A stretch of 64,000 nucleotides of DNA, taken from contig NZ_FOGU01000002.1 in the NCBI RefSeq assembly GCF_900111315.1, positions 248,001-312,000 on the forward strand. The letters are read 5' to 3'. Every line of letters starts with the position of its first letter. Position 1 is the first letter of the stretch. The translations under genes were made by a program, and so were the position numbers. The DNA comes from Tranquillimonas rosea (GTDB taxonomy: Bacteria; Pseudomonadota; Alphaproteobacteria; Rhodobacterales; Rhodobacteraceae). Below are positions 48,662 to 58,973 of this stretch, piece by piece. The notes under the pieces were generated by a model. That model was not told the origin of the DNA, did no database searches, and worked only from the letters and a program-made list of their open reading frames with translations.

Positions 48662-49714
48662 TCAGCCGCGGATGAGGTCGAGGAACCGGTCGATGTCCTC
48701 CGCAGTCGTCGACCAGGAGCACACCAGCCGCGCCGCGAGCATCTCGTCGCCCGGCCCCTCGAGCGACTGGTTCATCGGCCAGAGGTAATAGTGCGCCCCG
48801 TTCTCCTGCGCCCGGCGGTGCCCGTCGCGCGGCCATGCGGCAAAGACCGCGTTCGCCTCGGTCGGGTGCAGCAGCGACGCGCCGGGGATCTCGAGGATGC
48901 CCTCCGACAGCCTGCGGGCCGAGGCGTTGGCGTCTCGCGCCATCGCGCGCCACAGGTCGTCGCTCAGGTAGGCGTCCATCTGTGCCGCGAGATAGCGGTG
49001 CTTCGAGAACAGGTGCCCCGCCCGCTTGCGGCGCATTTCGAACTCCCACGCTTTCTCGGGATCGAACAGGACGACCGCCTCGACACCCATCAGGCCGTTC
49101 TTGGTGCCGCCGAAGGACAGCACGTCGATCCCGGCCTTCCACGTCATCTCCGCGGGGCTGGCCTCGGCGGCGACCAGCGCGTTCGCGAAGCGGGCGCCGT
49201 CCATGTGGACCGGCAGGCCGTATTCCTTCGCGACGCCGGACAGGGCGCCGACCATCTCGGGCGTGTAGACCGCGCCGTTCTCGGTCGAGTTGGTGATCGA
49301 CACCATGCCGCGCTGCACGTTGTGGATGCCGCCGCGCCCGGTGAAGGCGATCGCGGCATCCAGCGCCTCCGGCGTCATCCGAGCATCCTCGCCGTCGACA
49401 AGGGTCAGCTTCGCGCCGTTGGTGTAGAATTCCGGCGCGCCGCACTCGTCCTCCTCGATATGGGCGTTGCGGTGACAGAAGATCGCGGCCCAGGGCGGGC
49501 AGTAGCAGGCCAGGGCCAGCGCGTTCGCCGAGGTGCCGGTGGGCACCAGGTAGACCGCCGCCTCGGGGGCCTCGAACAGATCGCGGATTTTCGTGCGCAC
49601 CCGTTCCATGGTCGGGTCGGCGCCGTAGGGCATGGCATAGCCCTCGTTCGCGGTGGCCAGCGCCTCGATCACGCTGGGATGGGCCGGGCTCGCGTTGTCG
49701 GAGGCGAAGTTCAT
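48662..49714 (-). CDS. ltaE: Low-specificity L-threonine aldolase
   Basis: PLP-dependent beta-eliminating lyase, 350 aa, cleaving threonine/allo-threonine to glycine and acetaldehyde. The N-terminus NFASDNASPAHPSV matches the family. K205 in LSFGGTKNGLMG binds PLP, and HMDGARFANAL carries the PLP Asp. I chose ATG 49714, overlapping the YcgN stop by ATGA. Confidence 0.92.
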   Translation of the reverse strand: MNFASDNASPAHPSVIEALATANEGYAMPYGADPTMERVRTKIRDLFEAPEAAVYLVPTGTSANALALACYCPPWAAIFCHRNAHIEEDECGAPEFYTNGAKLTLVDGEDARMTPEALDAAIAFTGRGGIHNVQRGMVSITNSTENGAVYTPEMVGALSGVAKEYGLPVHMDGARFANALVAAEASPAEMTWKAGIDVLSFGGTKNGLMGVEAVVLFDPEKAWEFEMRRKRAGHLFSKHRYLAAQMDAYLSDDLWRAMARDANASARRLSEGILEIPGASLLHPTEANAVFAAWPRDGHRRAQENGAHYYLWPMNQSLEGPGDEMLAARLVCSWSTTAEDIDRFLDLIRG

Positions 49715-50184
49715 GTGGGCTCCTCGATGATGTGGTCCTCCCACTCCTCCTCGTCGATCTCGAACTCGGGCACGGTCCGCCCCTGCAGCGAGATGCCGGC
49801 CTCGTGGACGCTTTCCGCCCGGCCCGAGATCAGCGGGTGCCAGTCATAGAGCGCCTTGCCCTCGTAGAGCAGCCGGTAGGCGCAGGTGGAGGGCATCCAG
49901 TACGCGATCTCGGCGATGTTCCTGGGGGTCAGCACGACGCAGTCGGGCACGAACTGCTTGCGGATCTCGTATTGCGCGCAGCGGCACGTCTCGTCGTCCA
50001 GCAGGCGGCAGGCGACGTTGGTAAAGGCGATCTCGTTGGTGTCGGGATCTTCCAGCTTGTTCAGGCAGCACTTGCCGCAGCCGTCGCAGAGCGCCTCCCA
50101 CTCGCGCGGAGACATGTTCTTGAGAGGGACGCGTTCCCAGTAGCGGTCGCGCAGTCCGTGGCGGGGGATCGGATCGTCTGTCAT
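49711..50184 (-). CDS. YcgN family cysteine cluster protein (UPF0260)
   Basis: Protein of 157 aa rich in conserved Cys: CDGCGKCC at residues 33-40, then CRLL, CRC, PDC and TCAYRLL. This is the UPF0260/YcgN pattern and probably binds a metal or Fe-S centre, but function is unknown. ATG 50184 chosen; an in-frame upstream ATG adds 15 unlikely residues. Sits 41 nt after ribF. Confidence 0.88.
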   Translation of the reverse strand: MTDDPIPRHGLRDRYWERVPLKNMSPREWEALCDGCGKCCLNKLEDPDTNEIAFTNVACRLLDDETCRCAQYEIRKQFVPDCVVLTPRNIAEIAYWMPSTCAYRLLYEGKALYDWHPLISGRAESVHEAGISLQGRTVPEFEIDEEEWEDHIIEEPT

Positions 50185-50225
50185 CGCGGCGGACCCTAGG
50201 CCTTTCGCGCGGCGTCGAAAAGGCG

Positions 50226-51164
50226 TCACTCCGCCGCCAGGATGGCCCGCGCCCGCGCGCTGTCGTCGTCCATCTGCGCGATCAGCGCCTCGAGGCTGTC
50301 GAACCGCTCTTCCGACCGCAGGAAATCCACCAGAGCCACGGACAATTCCTCGCCGTAGAGGTCGCCGTCGAAGTCGAAGAGGTAGGTTTCGATATTGGGC
50401 TGGTTCTCGCCGAACATCGGCCGGACTCCGATCGAGGCGACGCCGGTGCGGGGGCCGGCATGGGGACCGGTCAGAATGTCGATCTCGACGGCATAGACCC
50501 CGAATCTGGGCGGGTGCAGGCCGGCGATGGACATGTTCGCCGTGGGATAGCCCAGGTCGCGCCCGCGCCGGTCGCCGTTCAGCACAGGTCCCTCGATCCG
50601 ATGGCGGTGGCCCAGCATCTCGGCGGCGTCGCGGGGGAGGCCCGCGCTCAGCGCTTCACGGATGCGGGTGGACGAGACCTGGCCCGTCTCGGCCCGCACC
50701 AGTTCCGCGACGGTCACGCCGAATCCGAACTCGGCGCCCAGCTCGCGCAGCTGGTCGGTGGTGCCGGCGCGCTTCTTGCCGAAGCGGAAATCGGCACCCA
50801 CGACGACATGCGATAGCCCGAGTCCCCGCGCCAGTACGTCGCGGGCGAAGGCCTCGGCCGAAAGCTCGGCCAGCTGCGGCCCGAAGGGCAGCTCGAACAG
50901 CGTGTCGATGCCCAGCTTTTCCAGCCGGTGCGCCTTGGCGACCGCGTTCATCAGGCGAAAGGGAGGGGCCTCGGGCGCGAAGACCTCGCGCGGGTGGGGC
51001 TCGAACGTCACCACGCCCAGTGGCGCACCCTCGCGCGCTGCGACGTCGCGGGCGATGTCGATCACGGTCTGGTGGCCGCGATGCACGCCGTCGAAGTTGC
51101 CGATGGCGGCGCTGGCGCCGCGAGCTTCGGCGGCGACCTGGTGATGATCCCGGATGATCCGCAT
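50226..51164 (-). CDS. ribF: Bifunctional riboflavin kinase/FAD synthetase
   Basis: Makes FMN then FAD, 312 aa, typical length. The N-terminal FAD synthetase (nucleotidyl transferase fold) has IGNFDGVHRGHQ near residues 21-32 and STRIREAL. The C-terminal riboflavin kinase has GRDLGYPTANM and NIETYLFDFDGDLYGEEL. ATG 51164 is the best start by alignment of the family N-terminus. Confidence 0.95.
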   Translation of the reverse strand: MRIIRDHHQVAAEARGASAAIGNFDGVHRGHQTVIDIARDVAAREGAPLGVVTFEPHPREVFAPEAPPFRLMNAVAKAHRLEKLGIDTLFELPFGPQLAELSAEAFARDVLARGLGLSHVVVGADFRFGKKRAGTTDQLRELGAEFGFGVTVAELVRAETGQVSSTRIREALSAGLPRDAAEMLGHRHRIEGPVLNGDRRGRDLGYPTANMSIAGLHPPRFGVYAVEIDILTGPHAGPRTGVASIGVRPMFGENQPNIETYLFDFDGDLYGEELSVALVDFLRSEERFDSLEALIAQMDDDSARARAILAAE

Positions 51165-51203
51165 GCCGCATCCGGTAGCGGCCCGGCCGATCCTTCGCAA
51201 GCG

Positions 51204-51647
51204 TCAGTCGAGCTTGGCGGACGGGGCGAGGACCGTCGCCTCGCCCTGCAGGACGGGCTTCTCGTTCACGTAGGCGGTCGTCGACAGGGTCACCCGGCGC
51301 TTGGGATAGTCGACATCGATCACCTCGACCTCGGCCTTGACGTGATCGCCCGGGCGCACCGGGCCCAGGAAGCGCAGGCTCTGCCCCATGTAGATCGAGC
51401 CGTGGCCGGGCAGCTGCTCGCCGATCACGGCCGAGATCAGGCCCGCCGTCAGCATGCCGTGCGCCACCCGTCCGGCAAAGATCGTCTCCTGCGCGTAGTC
51501 CTCGTCGAGATGCACCGGGTTCCGGTCGGTAGAGACCTCGGCGAATAGCTCGATGTCGCGGTCGGTCACCTCTTTCCAGACGTGCCGCTTCATCCCGATC
51601 TCGATCTCTTCGATGACGATCGTCCCGCGGGGCATGTTGTCCAGCAT
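51204..51647 (-). CDS. MaoC family (R)-specific enoyl-CoA hydratase
   Basis: Hot-dog-fold hydratase, 147 aa. The MaoC catalytic pair is visible in DRNPVHLDEDYAQET (Asp/His) with FAGRVAHGML. Similar single-domain proteins (PhaJ type) supply (R)-3-hydroxyacyl-CoA. ATG 51647 with GGAGG 5 nt upstream. The 93-nt upstream gap is AT-rich and carries several inverted repeats. Confidence 0.88.
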   Translation of the reverse strand: MLDNMPRGTIVIEEIEIGMKRHVWKEVTDRDIELFAEVSTDRNPVHLDEDYAQETIFAGRVAHGMLTAGLISAVIGEQLPGHGSIYMGQSLRFLGPVRPGDHVKAEVEVIDVDYPKRRVTLSTTAYVNEKPVLQGEATVLAPSAKLD

Positions 51648-51657
51648 CCTGACCTCC

Positions 51658-51720
51658 TGCGCGCAACAAATGCGCAGGCCTCTTTGGGCCTCACGCAATT
51701 TAATTACTTTGCGCGCGCAG
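51658..51720. promoter_or_regulatory. Cluster of inverted repeats upstream of the MaoC gene
   Basis: TGCGC-N9-GCGCA (51658-51676), AGGCC-N6-GGCCT (51676-51691) and the perfect palindrome TGCGCGCGCA (51710-51719), with an AT-rich stretch near 51698-51709. They lie in the 93-bp gap to the HAD gene and probably include the promoter and operator of the MaoC gene. Confidence 0.35.
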
Positions 51721-51740
51721 AAAATCAAGAGAAAACTGGG

Positions 51741-52613
51741 TCAGCGCAGTTTCCCCAGCGCATAGGTCGGCGTGTGCGGCGCCTCTGCCAGGTACCGGCC
51801 GAGCGCATCCGCGTCGGGCTGATCCGAGGTCTTCGTCTCGGCCGCCGCCAGCCCGCCGGTGATGAAGAGCGAGTCGATGCCCTGTCCCTCGGCGCCGGCG
51901 ATGTCGGTCGCGATGCCGTCGCCGATCGCCAGCACGCGGGCGCCCTCGGGCTCGCGTCCGGCCTCGGCCATGCGCTGCCGGGCGAGGTCATAGACCGGCG
52001 CGTGCGGCTTGCCGTAGTACAACGCTGTGCCGCCCAGTTCCTCGTAATAGGCGGCCACCGCGCCCGCGCACCATTCCCGCGAGTCGCCCCGATCGACGAT
52101 GACATCGGGATTTGCGCACAAGAGCTTCAGCCCGCGCGCCTTGGCATCCTCCAGTTCCTCACGCATCACATCGGGCGGCGACAGCGGATCGCGCGGGCCG
52201 CAGCAGACGATTCCCTCGGCCTCGGACAGGTCCACCCTTTCGACCGCGACCGGATCGTGCACCAGTTTGAGCGGATCGAAGAAGACCCGGTCCGTCTCTT
52301 CGCCCACGAACCATACCTTCTGCCCCACGTCGCCTTGGAACATGCCCGTCCGTGCGCTGTCGCCAGACGTGGCGATCGTGTCCCAGCAATCTCGCGGCAC
52401 GCCGAGACGCTCGATCTGGCGCTCGACATACACCCGCGGTCGCGGCGCGTTGGTCAGCAGCACGACGGTCCCGCCTCGCGCCTTGAACCCCTGAAGCGCC
52501 TCGACGGCCTCGGGCAGGGCGCGTACGCCGTCGTGGAGACATCCCCAGAGGTCGCAGAACACGGCGTCGTATCGGTCGGAGACCTCCGAGAGAGCGGAAA
52601 TGATCGGTGTCAT
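51741..52613 (-). CDS. HAD-superfamily IIA hydrolase (TIGR01459 type)
   Basis: Protein of 290 aa with the NagD/PGP-like type IIA fold. The nucleophile D21 is in FCDLWGCLHDG, where the usual second Asp (DxD) is W23. LLTNAPRP is motif II and VLAIGDGIATDIAGA motif IV. Members of this subfamily normally show DxWG, so the substitution is a family trait. Substrate unknown, probably a sugar or nucleotide phosphate. Confidence 0.86.
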   Translation of the reverse strand: MTPIISALSEVSDRYDAVFCDLWGCLHDGVRALPEAVEALQGFKARGGTVVLLTNAPRPRVYVERQIERLGVPRDCWDTIATSGDSARTGMFQGDVGQKVWFVGEETDRVFFDPLKLVHDPVAVERVDLSEAEGIVCCGPRDPLSPPDVMREELEDAKARGLKLLCANPDVIVDRGDSREWCAGAVAAYYEELGGTALYYGKPHAPVYDLARQRMAEAGREPEGARVLAIGDGIATDIAGAEGQGIDSLFITGGLAAAETKTSDQPDADALGRYLAEAPHTPTYALGKLR

Positions 52614-52646
52614 GGGATTCCTGTGCGGATCGGGAGGGGGCGCATG

Positions 52647-52674
52647 AAAAAGGGCGCCCGCGGCGCCCTTTTCC
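52647..52674 (-). terminator. Rho-independent terminator of ppaC
   Basis: AGGGCGCC-CGC-GGCGCCCT stem flanked by A- and T-runs (AAAAA/TTTT), so it may work on both strands. On the minus strand it follows ppaC by 18 nt. Confidence 0.85.
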
Positions 52675-52691
52675 GGACTATCGGAAGCGGA

Positions 52692-53612
52692 TCACACCGC
52701 GAGGTTCGGGATGATCTGCTTCTTGCGGCTCATGATGCCGGGCAGGACGACCGTGTCGTCGCCGCACACCGTCGAGAAGCTCTTCTCGGCCACCTGGCGC
52801 ACCGTGTCGTTCGGCACCAGCAGCGTCGCTTCTTCCTTGAGGATGTCGACGATGAACATCAGCACCTCGTCGACTCCGTCCTCTTCGGCCACCTGCCGCG
52901 TTGCCGCCAGCAGCGAGTCCTTCCGCTCCAGCACAGTCTCGGGCGAGGTCGTCTCGAGCACGCTCACGCGGAACGTCTTGCCGCCGACCTTGGTCTCCTT
53001 CGAGTCCATCCGCAGCAGTTCCGCGTCCGAGAACGCCGAGACATCGGACTTGGCGGCGAACATCTCGGCCGCGTAGCCGTTCACGTTCACGCTCAGGTCC
53101 TTCGCCAGGCTCTCGGCCAGGTCGCGGTCGGTCGCGGTGGTGGTGGGCGAGCGGAATTCCAGCGTGTCGCTGAGGATGCAGGACAGCATCACGCCCTTAA
53201 CCCATTCGGGCATCCGCGCGGCGTCGTCGCCCATCAGCTGATGCATGACCGTCGCGGTGCAGGCCAGCGGCCGCACGGTGATGTCGATCGGCCCCTTGGT
53301 CTCCAGCCCGCCGGCCAGGCGGTGATGGTCGATCACCTGCAGGATGTCGGCGTCGTTGATGCCCTGGGGCAGTTCGGCCGGGTTGTTGGTGTCGACCACG
53401 ACGACCTTCTCGCCCTCCGAGACGTCGCCGATGATCCCGGGCTTCTCGACGCCCCACCGATCGAGAACGAAGGCGGCCTCGGTGTTGGGCTCGCCCAGAA
53501 GCGCGGCCTCGGCCGACTGGCCCTTCACGTCGGTCAGATACCAGGCCCAGATCAGCGGAGCGCCGGTCGCGTCGGTGTCGGGTGATTTGTGGCCGAATAC
53601 TTTGATCGTCAT
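52692..53612 (-). CDS. ppaC: Manganese-dependent inorganic pyrophosphatase (family II)
   Basis: Cytoplasmic pyrophosphatase, 306 aa, of the DHH family. Metal residues: H8, D12 and D14 in GHKSPDTDA, D74 in VVDTN, and the DHH set at D95-H97 (VIDHH). The C-terminal DHHA2 domain ends with SRKKQ. No CBS domains. A Mn/Co enzyme, unlike the unrelated Mg-dependent Ppa. Divergent from groES. Confidence 0.95.
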   Translation of the reverse strand: MTIKVFGHKSPDTDATGAPLIWAWYLTDVKGQSAEAALLGEPNTEAAFVLDRWGVEKPGIIGDVSEGEKVVVVDTNNPAELPQGINDADILQVIDHHRLAGGLETKGPIDITVRPLACTATVMHQLMGDDAARMPEWVKGVMLSCILSDTLEFRSPTTTATDRDLAESLAKDLSVNVNGYAAEMFAAKSDVSAFSDAELLRMDSKETKVGGKTFRVSVLETTSPETVLERKDSLLAATRQVAEEDGVDEVLMFIVDILKEEATLLVPNDTVRQVAEKSFSTVCGDDTVVLPGIMSRKKQIIPNLAV

Positions 53613-53827
53613 GTCCCCATCCGTGGTGCTGAGTCGCAGGTCGCCGCCCTTATAGGAGCGGCCCGGCGGGATGTCACCTGACCGCGGCCCGATTCCGCCG
53701 GCCCCGCCCGTCGGCTTGCGGACGGGGCGGTGGCATGTTGCCCTCCGCGTTCTCGGCCCCGCGGCACCCGCGACGCGGCAGACTTCCGGCCGGATGCGAA
53801 ACCTCGAAGATTTGCCCTCGCGCCTTA

Positions 53828-53856
53828 TTGACAGGCTTTCGCGCCTTACCTATCTC
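53828..53856 (+). promoter_or_regulatory. groESL promoter
   Basis: TTGACA (53828-53833), 17-bp spacer, TATCTC (53851-53856). The -10 region reads CCTATCT, also fitting the alphaproteobacterial RpoH pattern, so vegetative and heat-shock initiation may overlap. The rest of the 311-nt ppaC-groES gap shows only a 6-bp CCCGTC/GACGGG hairpin near 53707. Confidence 0.7.
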
Positions 53857-53863
53857 CGCGCTG

Positions 53864-53890
53864 TTAGCACTCGGAACCCACGAGTGACAA
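53864..53890 (+). promoter_or_regulatory. CIRCE-like operator (HrcA site)
   Basis: TTAGCACTC-N9-GAGTGACAA. The left arm is perfect; the right arm matches seven of nine bases of GAGTGCTAA. Spacing of 9 is canonical. It lies just downstream of the promoter, 34 bp before groES. Confidence 0.85.
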
Positions 53891-53923
53891 CGCACACAAA
53901 ATGAGCCATAGGAGCGTTCAGAG

Positions 53924-54211
53924 ATGGCATTCAAACCGCTGCATGACCGCGTGCTGGTCCGCCGTGTCGAATCCGACGAGAAGACCAAGGGCGGTCTGAT
54001 CATCCCCGACAGCGCCAAGGAAAAGCCCGCCGAGGGTGAAATCGTCGCCACCGGCGAGGGGGCTCGCAAGGACTCGGGCGACCTGATCGCGATGTCTGTC
54101 AAGGAAGGTGACAAGGTCCTGTTCGGCAAGTGGTCCGGCACCGAGATCACGCTGGACGGCGAAGAGTACCTGATCATGAAGGAATCGGACATCCTCGGCG
54201 TTCTCGCCTGA
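53924..54211 (+). CDS. groES: Co-chaperonin GroES
   Basis: Heptameric lid of the GroEL chaperonin, 95 aa. Begins [14 protein letters not shown], contains the mobile loop ([16 protein letters not shown]) and ends [12 protein letters not shown]. First gene of a two-gene operon with groEL (57-nt gap), under CIRCE and heat-shock control. Confidence 0.98.
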   Translation: MAFKPLHDRVLVRRVESDEKTKGGLIIPDSAKEKPAEGEIVATGEGARKDSGDLIAMSVKEGDKVLFGKWSGTEITLDGEEYLIMKESDILGVLA

Positions 54212-54247
54212 GGCCCGGTCCCTTCCACCGCAATACCGCATTCATAA

Positions 54248-55921
<1,674 letters not shown>

Positions 55922-55947
55922 TCTGCCGGCCCTTTGCCAGGCTATCG

Positions 55948-55973
55948 AAAGGGGCGCTCCGGCGCCCCTTTTT
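55948..55973 (+). terminator. Rho-independent terminator of groESL
   Basis: GGGGCGC-TCCG-GCGCCCC stem extended by A-T pairs, followed by T5. It lies 26 nt after groEL. Confidence 0.92.
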
Positions 55974-56001
55974 CATGGGTGGCACCGGTCCGCGCCGCCT
56001 C

Positions 56002-56076
56002 CTTCTTCTGCCTGCAAATATCCCGGGGGTGCGGGGGCAGAGCCCCCGCCGTCGCGGCGCCTTCAGGCGGCGCACA
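56002..56076 (+). repeat. Rhodobacterales-type intergenic repeat, copy 3
   Basis: CTTCTTCTGCC-N3-AAATATCCC core at 56002, then GCGGGGGCAGAGCCCCCGC palindrome and further GC arms. Located between the convergent groEL and Nudix genes. Confidence 0.78.
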
Positions 56077-56078
56077 GC

Positions 56079-56525
56079 CTATTTCGTCAGGATTTCCAAC
56101 GGATCGTACAACACCCGTCCCGGCGGTCCGAAGGCGATGTCGGCCAGGCTGTCGGGCTTGTGGTGCAGCGTGGCGAGGTCCTCGCGCGAGGCCCAGACAT
56201 GCCTTGTAACCACCCCGTCCGGGTCGTGCCAGTCCGGGGCGATCCGCGTCTCCTCCAGCGTGCAGCGGAAATACACGTCGACCTGGTGGAACCCCGTCTC
56301 CGGCGCGTGGAACTCGTTCAGGGCCAGTGGCGCGCCGACGGTTACGGTCAGGCCGGTCTCCTCGTACATCTCGCGGCGCAGGTTGTCGGGCAGCGAGGTA
56401 TGGCGTTCGACGCCGCCCCCCGGCAGGCACCACATGTCGCTCTCGCCGTCAGGATAGGCGTTGACCAGCAGTACCCGGTCGTCGCGGACGATCACCGCCC
56501 GGACGGCCAGGCGCGGGCCTGTCAT
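56079..56525 (-). CDS. Nudix hydrolase with a degenerate Nudix box
   Basis: Nudix-fold protein, 148 aa. The box reads GGGVERHTSLPDNLRREMYEETGL (about residues 36-59, quoted in part): REMYEETGL is intact, but the first Glu of Gx5E is replaced by Thr. The protein may still bind metal through the later Glu residues, as some family members do. It starts in the purK stop codon (ATGA), so it is translated with purE-purK. Substrate unknown; a nucleotide or purine-pathway by-product is a reasonable guess. Confidence 0.85.
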   Translation of the reverse strand: MTGPRLAVRAVIVRDDRVLLVNAYPDGESDMWCLPGGGVERHTSLPDNLRREMYEETGLTVTVGAPLALNEFHAPETGFHQVDVYFRCTLEETRIAPDWHDPDGVVTRHVWASREDLATLHHKPDSLADIAFGPPGRVLYDPLEILTK

Positions 56526-57601
56526 GGCGCCGCCGGGCCCAACCAGTGATTGACGTGGCCCATCTTGCGCCCCGGCCGCGCCTCGGCCTTGCCGTAGAGA
56601 TGCAATGCCGCGCTTGCCGAGCCGGCGAGCTCCGGCACGGTCTCGATGTCGGCGCCGATCAGGTTCTGCATCCGGATGTCAGAATGGCGGCTGCCGTCGC
56701 CCAGGGGCCAGCCCGCCACCGCGCGGACATGCTGCTCGAACTGGTCGATAACGCAGCCGTCCTGCGTCCAGTGGCCCGAATTGTGCACCCGCGGCGCGAT
56801 TTCGTTCACGATCGGCCCGCCGGGCGTCACGAACAGCTCGACGCCCAGCACGCCGACATAATCCAGCGCGTTCAGGATGCGCCCCGCGAGCAGCACGGCG
56901 TCGGTCCGCTGGGCGTGGCTCAGGGGCGCGGGCAGGGTGGTGGTACGCAGGATGCCGTCCTCGTGCACGTTCAGCCCCGGTTCGAAACAGGCGACCGCGC
57001 CGTCGAGCCCGCGCGCTCCGATCACCGAGATCTCCGAGCCGAAATCGACATGCCCCTCCAGCACCGCCGGCGCGCCCGCCATCGCGTCCAGCGCGGCGCC
57101 GGTGTCGGCGTCGTCCGCGATCCGGGCCTGGCCCTTGCCGTCATAGCCGAAGCGTCGTGTCTTCAGGATCGCCGGCAGCCCGACCTGGGTCACCGCGGCC
57201 TCCAGCGAGGCGGCGTCGTCGACACCGGCAAAGGGGGCCGTGCGCAGCCCGAGCTCGGCCAACCAGCGCTTCTCGACCAGCCGGTCCTGGCTGACTCGCA
57301 GCGCCTCGCGTCCGGGCCGGATCGGGCGAAGCGCCTCGATCCGGTCGAGCGCCTCGGTCGGGATGTTCTCGAACTCGTAGGTCACCACGTCGACCGCCTC
57401 GGCGAAGGCGGCCAGCGCCTCGGCATCGTCGTAGTCCGCGCGCACATGGCGAGCCGCGACCTGGGCCGCGGGCGCGGCGGCGTCGGGGTCGAAGACATGG
57501 GCGACGAGGCCCAGCCGCGACGCCGCCACCGCGAGCATGCGGCCCAGCTGGCCGCCGCCGAGAATCCCGATCACCGATCCGGGGGCAAGGGGCTCAGTCA
57601 T
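56522..57601 (-). CDS. purK: N5-carboxyaminoimidazole ribonucleotide synthase
   Basis: ATP-grasp enzyme, 359 aa, converting AIR to N5-[21 protein letters not shown] is the N-terminal loop, [13 protein letters not shown] the ATP-grasp loop and [14 protein letters not shown] the metal/substrate region. It overlaps purE by 8 nt and the Nudix gene by 4 nt. Confidence 0.96.
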   Translation of the reverse strand: MTEPLAPGSVIGILGGGQLGRMLAVAASRLGLVAHVFDPDAAAPAAQVAARHVRADYDDAEALAAFAEAVDVVTYEFENIPTEALDRIEALRPIRPGREALRVSQDRLVEKRWLAELGLRTAPFAGVDDAASLEAAVTQVGLPAILKTRRFGYDGKGQARIADDADTGAALDAMAGAPAVLEGHVDFGSEISVIGARGLDGAVACFEPGLNVHEDGILRTTTLPAPLSHAQRTDAVLLAGRILNALDYVGVLGVELFVTPGGPIVNEIAPRVHNSGHWTQDGCVIDQFEQHVRAVAGWPLGDGSRHSDIRMQNLIGADIETVPELAGSASAALHLYGKAEARPGRKMGHVNHWLGPAAP

Positions 57602-58076
57602 CCTGCGGCACCTCCGGAATCGAGGCGGACAGCGCCGTGCGCCACGCCGACAGGCGGGTCGCCAGTGCCGGGTCCGACAGGGCGAGGATCTGCGCGGCCA
57701 TCAGCGCCGCGTTCGCCGCCCCCGACGCGCCGATCGCCATCGTCGCCACCGGAAAGCCGCGGGGCATCTGCACGATCGAGTACAGGCTGTCGACGCCGGA
57801 TAGGGCGCGGCTCTGCACCGGGACGCCGATCACCGGCAGCAATGTCTTCGAGGCCATCATCCCCGGCAGGTGCGCCGCGCCGCCGGCCCCGGCGATGATC
57901 GCCTTGAGCCCGCGTCCCGCCGCCTCGGTGCCGTAGGAATAGAGCCGGTCGGGCGTGCGATGCGCCGAGACGATCCGCGCCTCGTAGGCAACCTCCAGTT
58001 CGTCCAGCAGCTCCGCCGCCGCCTTCATGGTCGCCCAGTCGGACTGACTGCCCATCACGATGCCGATCTCGGCCAT
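57594..58076 (-). CDS. purE: N5-carboxyaminoimidazole ribonucleotide mutase
   Basis: Converts N5-CAIR to CAIR, 160 aa. [13 protein letters not shown] is the substrate loop with the conserved SD pair; SAHRTPDRL and [11 protein letters not shown] follow. ATG 58076 gives the family N-terminus; an in-frame extension to 58112 is less likely. With purK it completes this purine step. Confidence 0.96.
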   Translation of the reverse strand: MAEIGIVMGSQSDWATMKAAAELLDELEVAYEARIVSAHRTPDRLYSYGTEAAGRGLKAIIAGAGGAAHLPGMMASKTLLPVIGVPVQSRALSGVDSLYSIVQMPRGFPVATMAIGASGAANAALMAAQILALSDPALATRLSAWRTALSASIPEVPQDD

Positions 58077-58160
58077 GCCTGCCTCTCGCCCCAGTGTCGC
58101 CGGTCGCATCATAGAAGCCGCGCGTGCGGCTGCAACTCGTCTACCGGACAGGCAGGGGGG

Positions 58161-58376
58161 TCAGGCGATGATGTCGGGAAACAGCTCGTCCTCGATCTGC
58201 GCGATGCGGTCCTTCAGCGCCAGCTTCTGACGCTTGAGCCGTTGCAGCGTGAGAGGGTCGGCGCGCCCCGCCTCCTGCAGGGCCGTGATCGCCTCGTCGA
58301 GATCCCGGTGTTCGCGTCGCAGCACTTCGAGGCGCACGCGCAGCACCTCTTCTCGTTCCATCTTCGAGGAATTCAT
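58161..58376 (-). CDS. DUF465 (YdcH-type) small coiled-coil protein
   Basis: Protein of 71 aa, nearly all one or two helices with heptads (REEVLRVRLEVLRREHRDLDEAI, LKRQKLALKDRIAQIEDEL). It matches the DUF465/YdcH family of small alphaproteobacterial proteins. Function unknown. Stands alone between purE and hsp20, divergent from the latter. Confidence 0.87.
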   Translation of the reverse strand: MNSSKMEREEVLRVRLEVLRREHRDLDEAITALQEAGRADPLTLQRLKRQKLALKDRIAQIEDELFPDIIA

Positions 58377-58447
58377 GTCGTCGGCATCCGCCCGTCGTCA
58401 GGTCACCGCAATGCTATCGCGTGACGCCGGCTGCGCATAGGGGCCGC

Positions 58448-58476
58448 CTTGCGCAAACGCTGCGGCACTACCATAT
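58448..58476 (+). promoter_or_regulatory. RpoH-type heat-shock promoter of hsp20
   Basis: CTTGCG (58448-58453), 17-bp spacer, CCATAT (58471-58476). Matches the alphaproteobacterial sigma-32 pattern (CTTG ... CCATAT) well. Located 68 bp before the Hsp20 start. Confidence 0.75.
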
Positions 58477-58543
58477 TTCGTATTAGACGGGTCGCCGAAA
58501 CGGGGCCCGAAAAACACAGTCGCTTCGATACAAGGACGTGTAG

Positions 58544-58972
58544 ATGAGCAAGATGGCCTTGGGATCACATCCCTTCCTGCTCGGCTTCGAACAGCTGGAA
58601 CGGCTGGTGGAGCGGACCGCGAAATCCGATCCCGGCGGTTACCCGCCCTATAACATCGAACAGACCAGCGATACCGCCTACCGGATCACGCTGGCCGTGG
58701 CGGGCTTTGCCGAGGACGACCTGTCGATCACCGTGGAGGATCGCCAACTGGTCGTGCGCGGACGTCAGGCCGAGCCGGACGAAAGCCGGAACTTCCTGCA
58801 CCGCGGCATTGCGGCGCGGCAGTTTCAGCGGACCTTCGTGCTGGCCGATGGCGTTGAGGTCGCGGGAGCAAGGCTCGAGAACGGTCTCTTGCACGTGGAT
58901 CTGCACCGCTCGGTGCCCGACACCGTGGTGCGTACGATCCAGATTTCGAGCGGCAAGACGGAAGGGAACTGA
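58544..58972 (+). CDS. Small heat-shock protein (Hsp20/IbpA)
   Basis: Holdase chaperone, 142 aa. Alpha-crystallin domain about residues 35-130: PYNIEQTSDTAYRITLAVAGF, then HRGIAARQFQRTFVLADGVEV and the A-x-x-x-NGLL motif (ARLENGLLHVDL). It resembles alphaproteobacterial IbpA. DUF1150 follows after 1 nt, a conserved pair. Controlled by the RpoH-like promoter upstream. Confidence 0.95.
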   Translation: MSKMALGSHPFLLGFEQLERLVERTAKSDPGGYPPYNIEQTSDTAYRITLAVAGFAEDDLSITVEDRQLVVRGRQAEPDESRNFLHRGIAARQFQRTFVLADGVEVAGARLENGLLHVDLHRSVPDTVVRTIQISSGKTEGN

Positions 58973-58973
58973 T

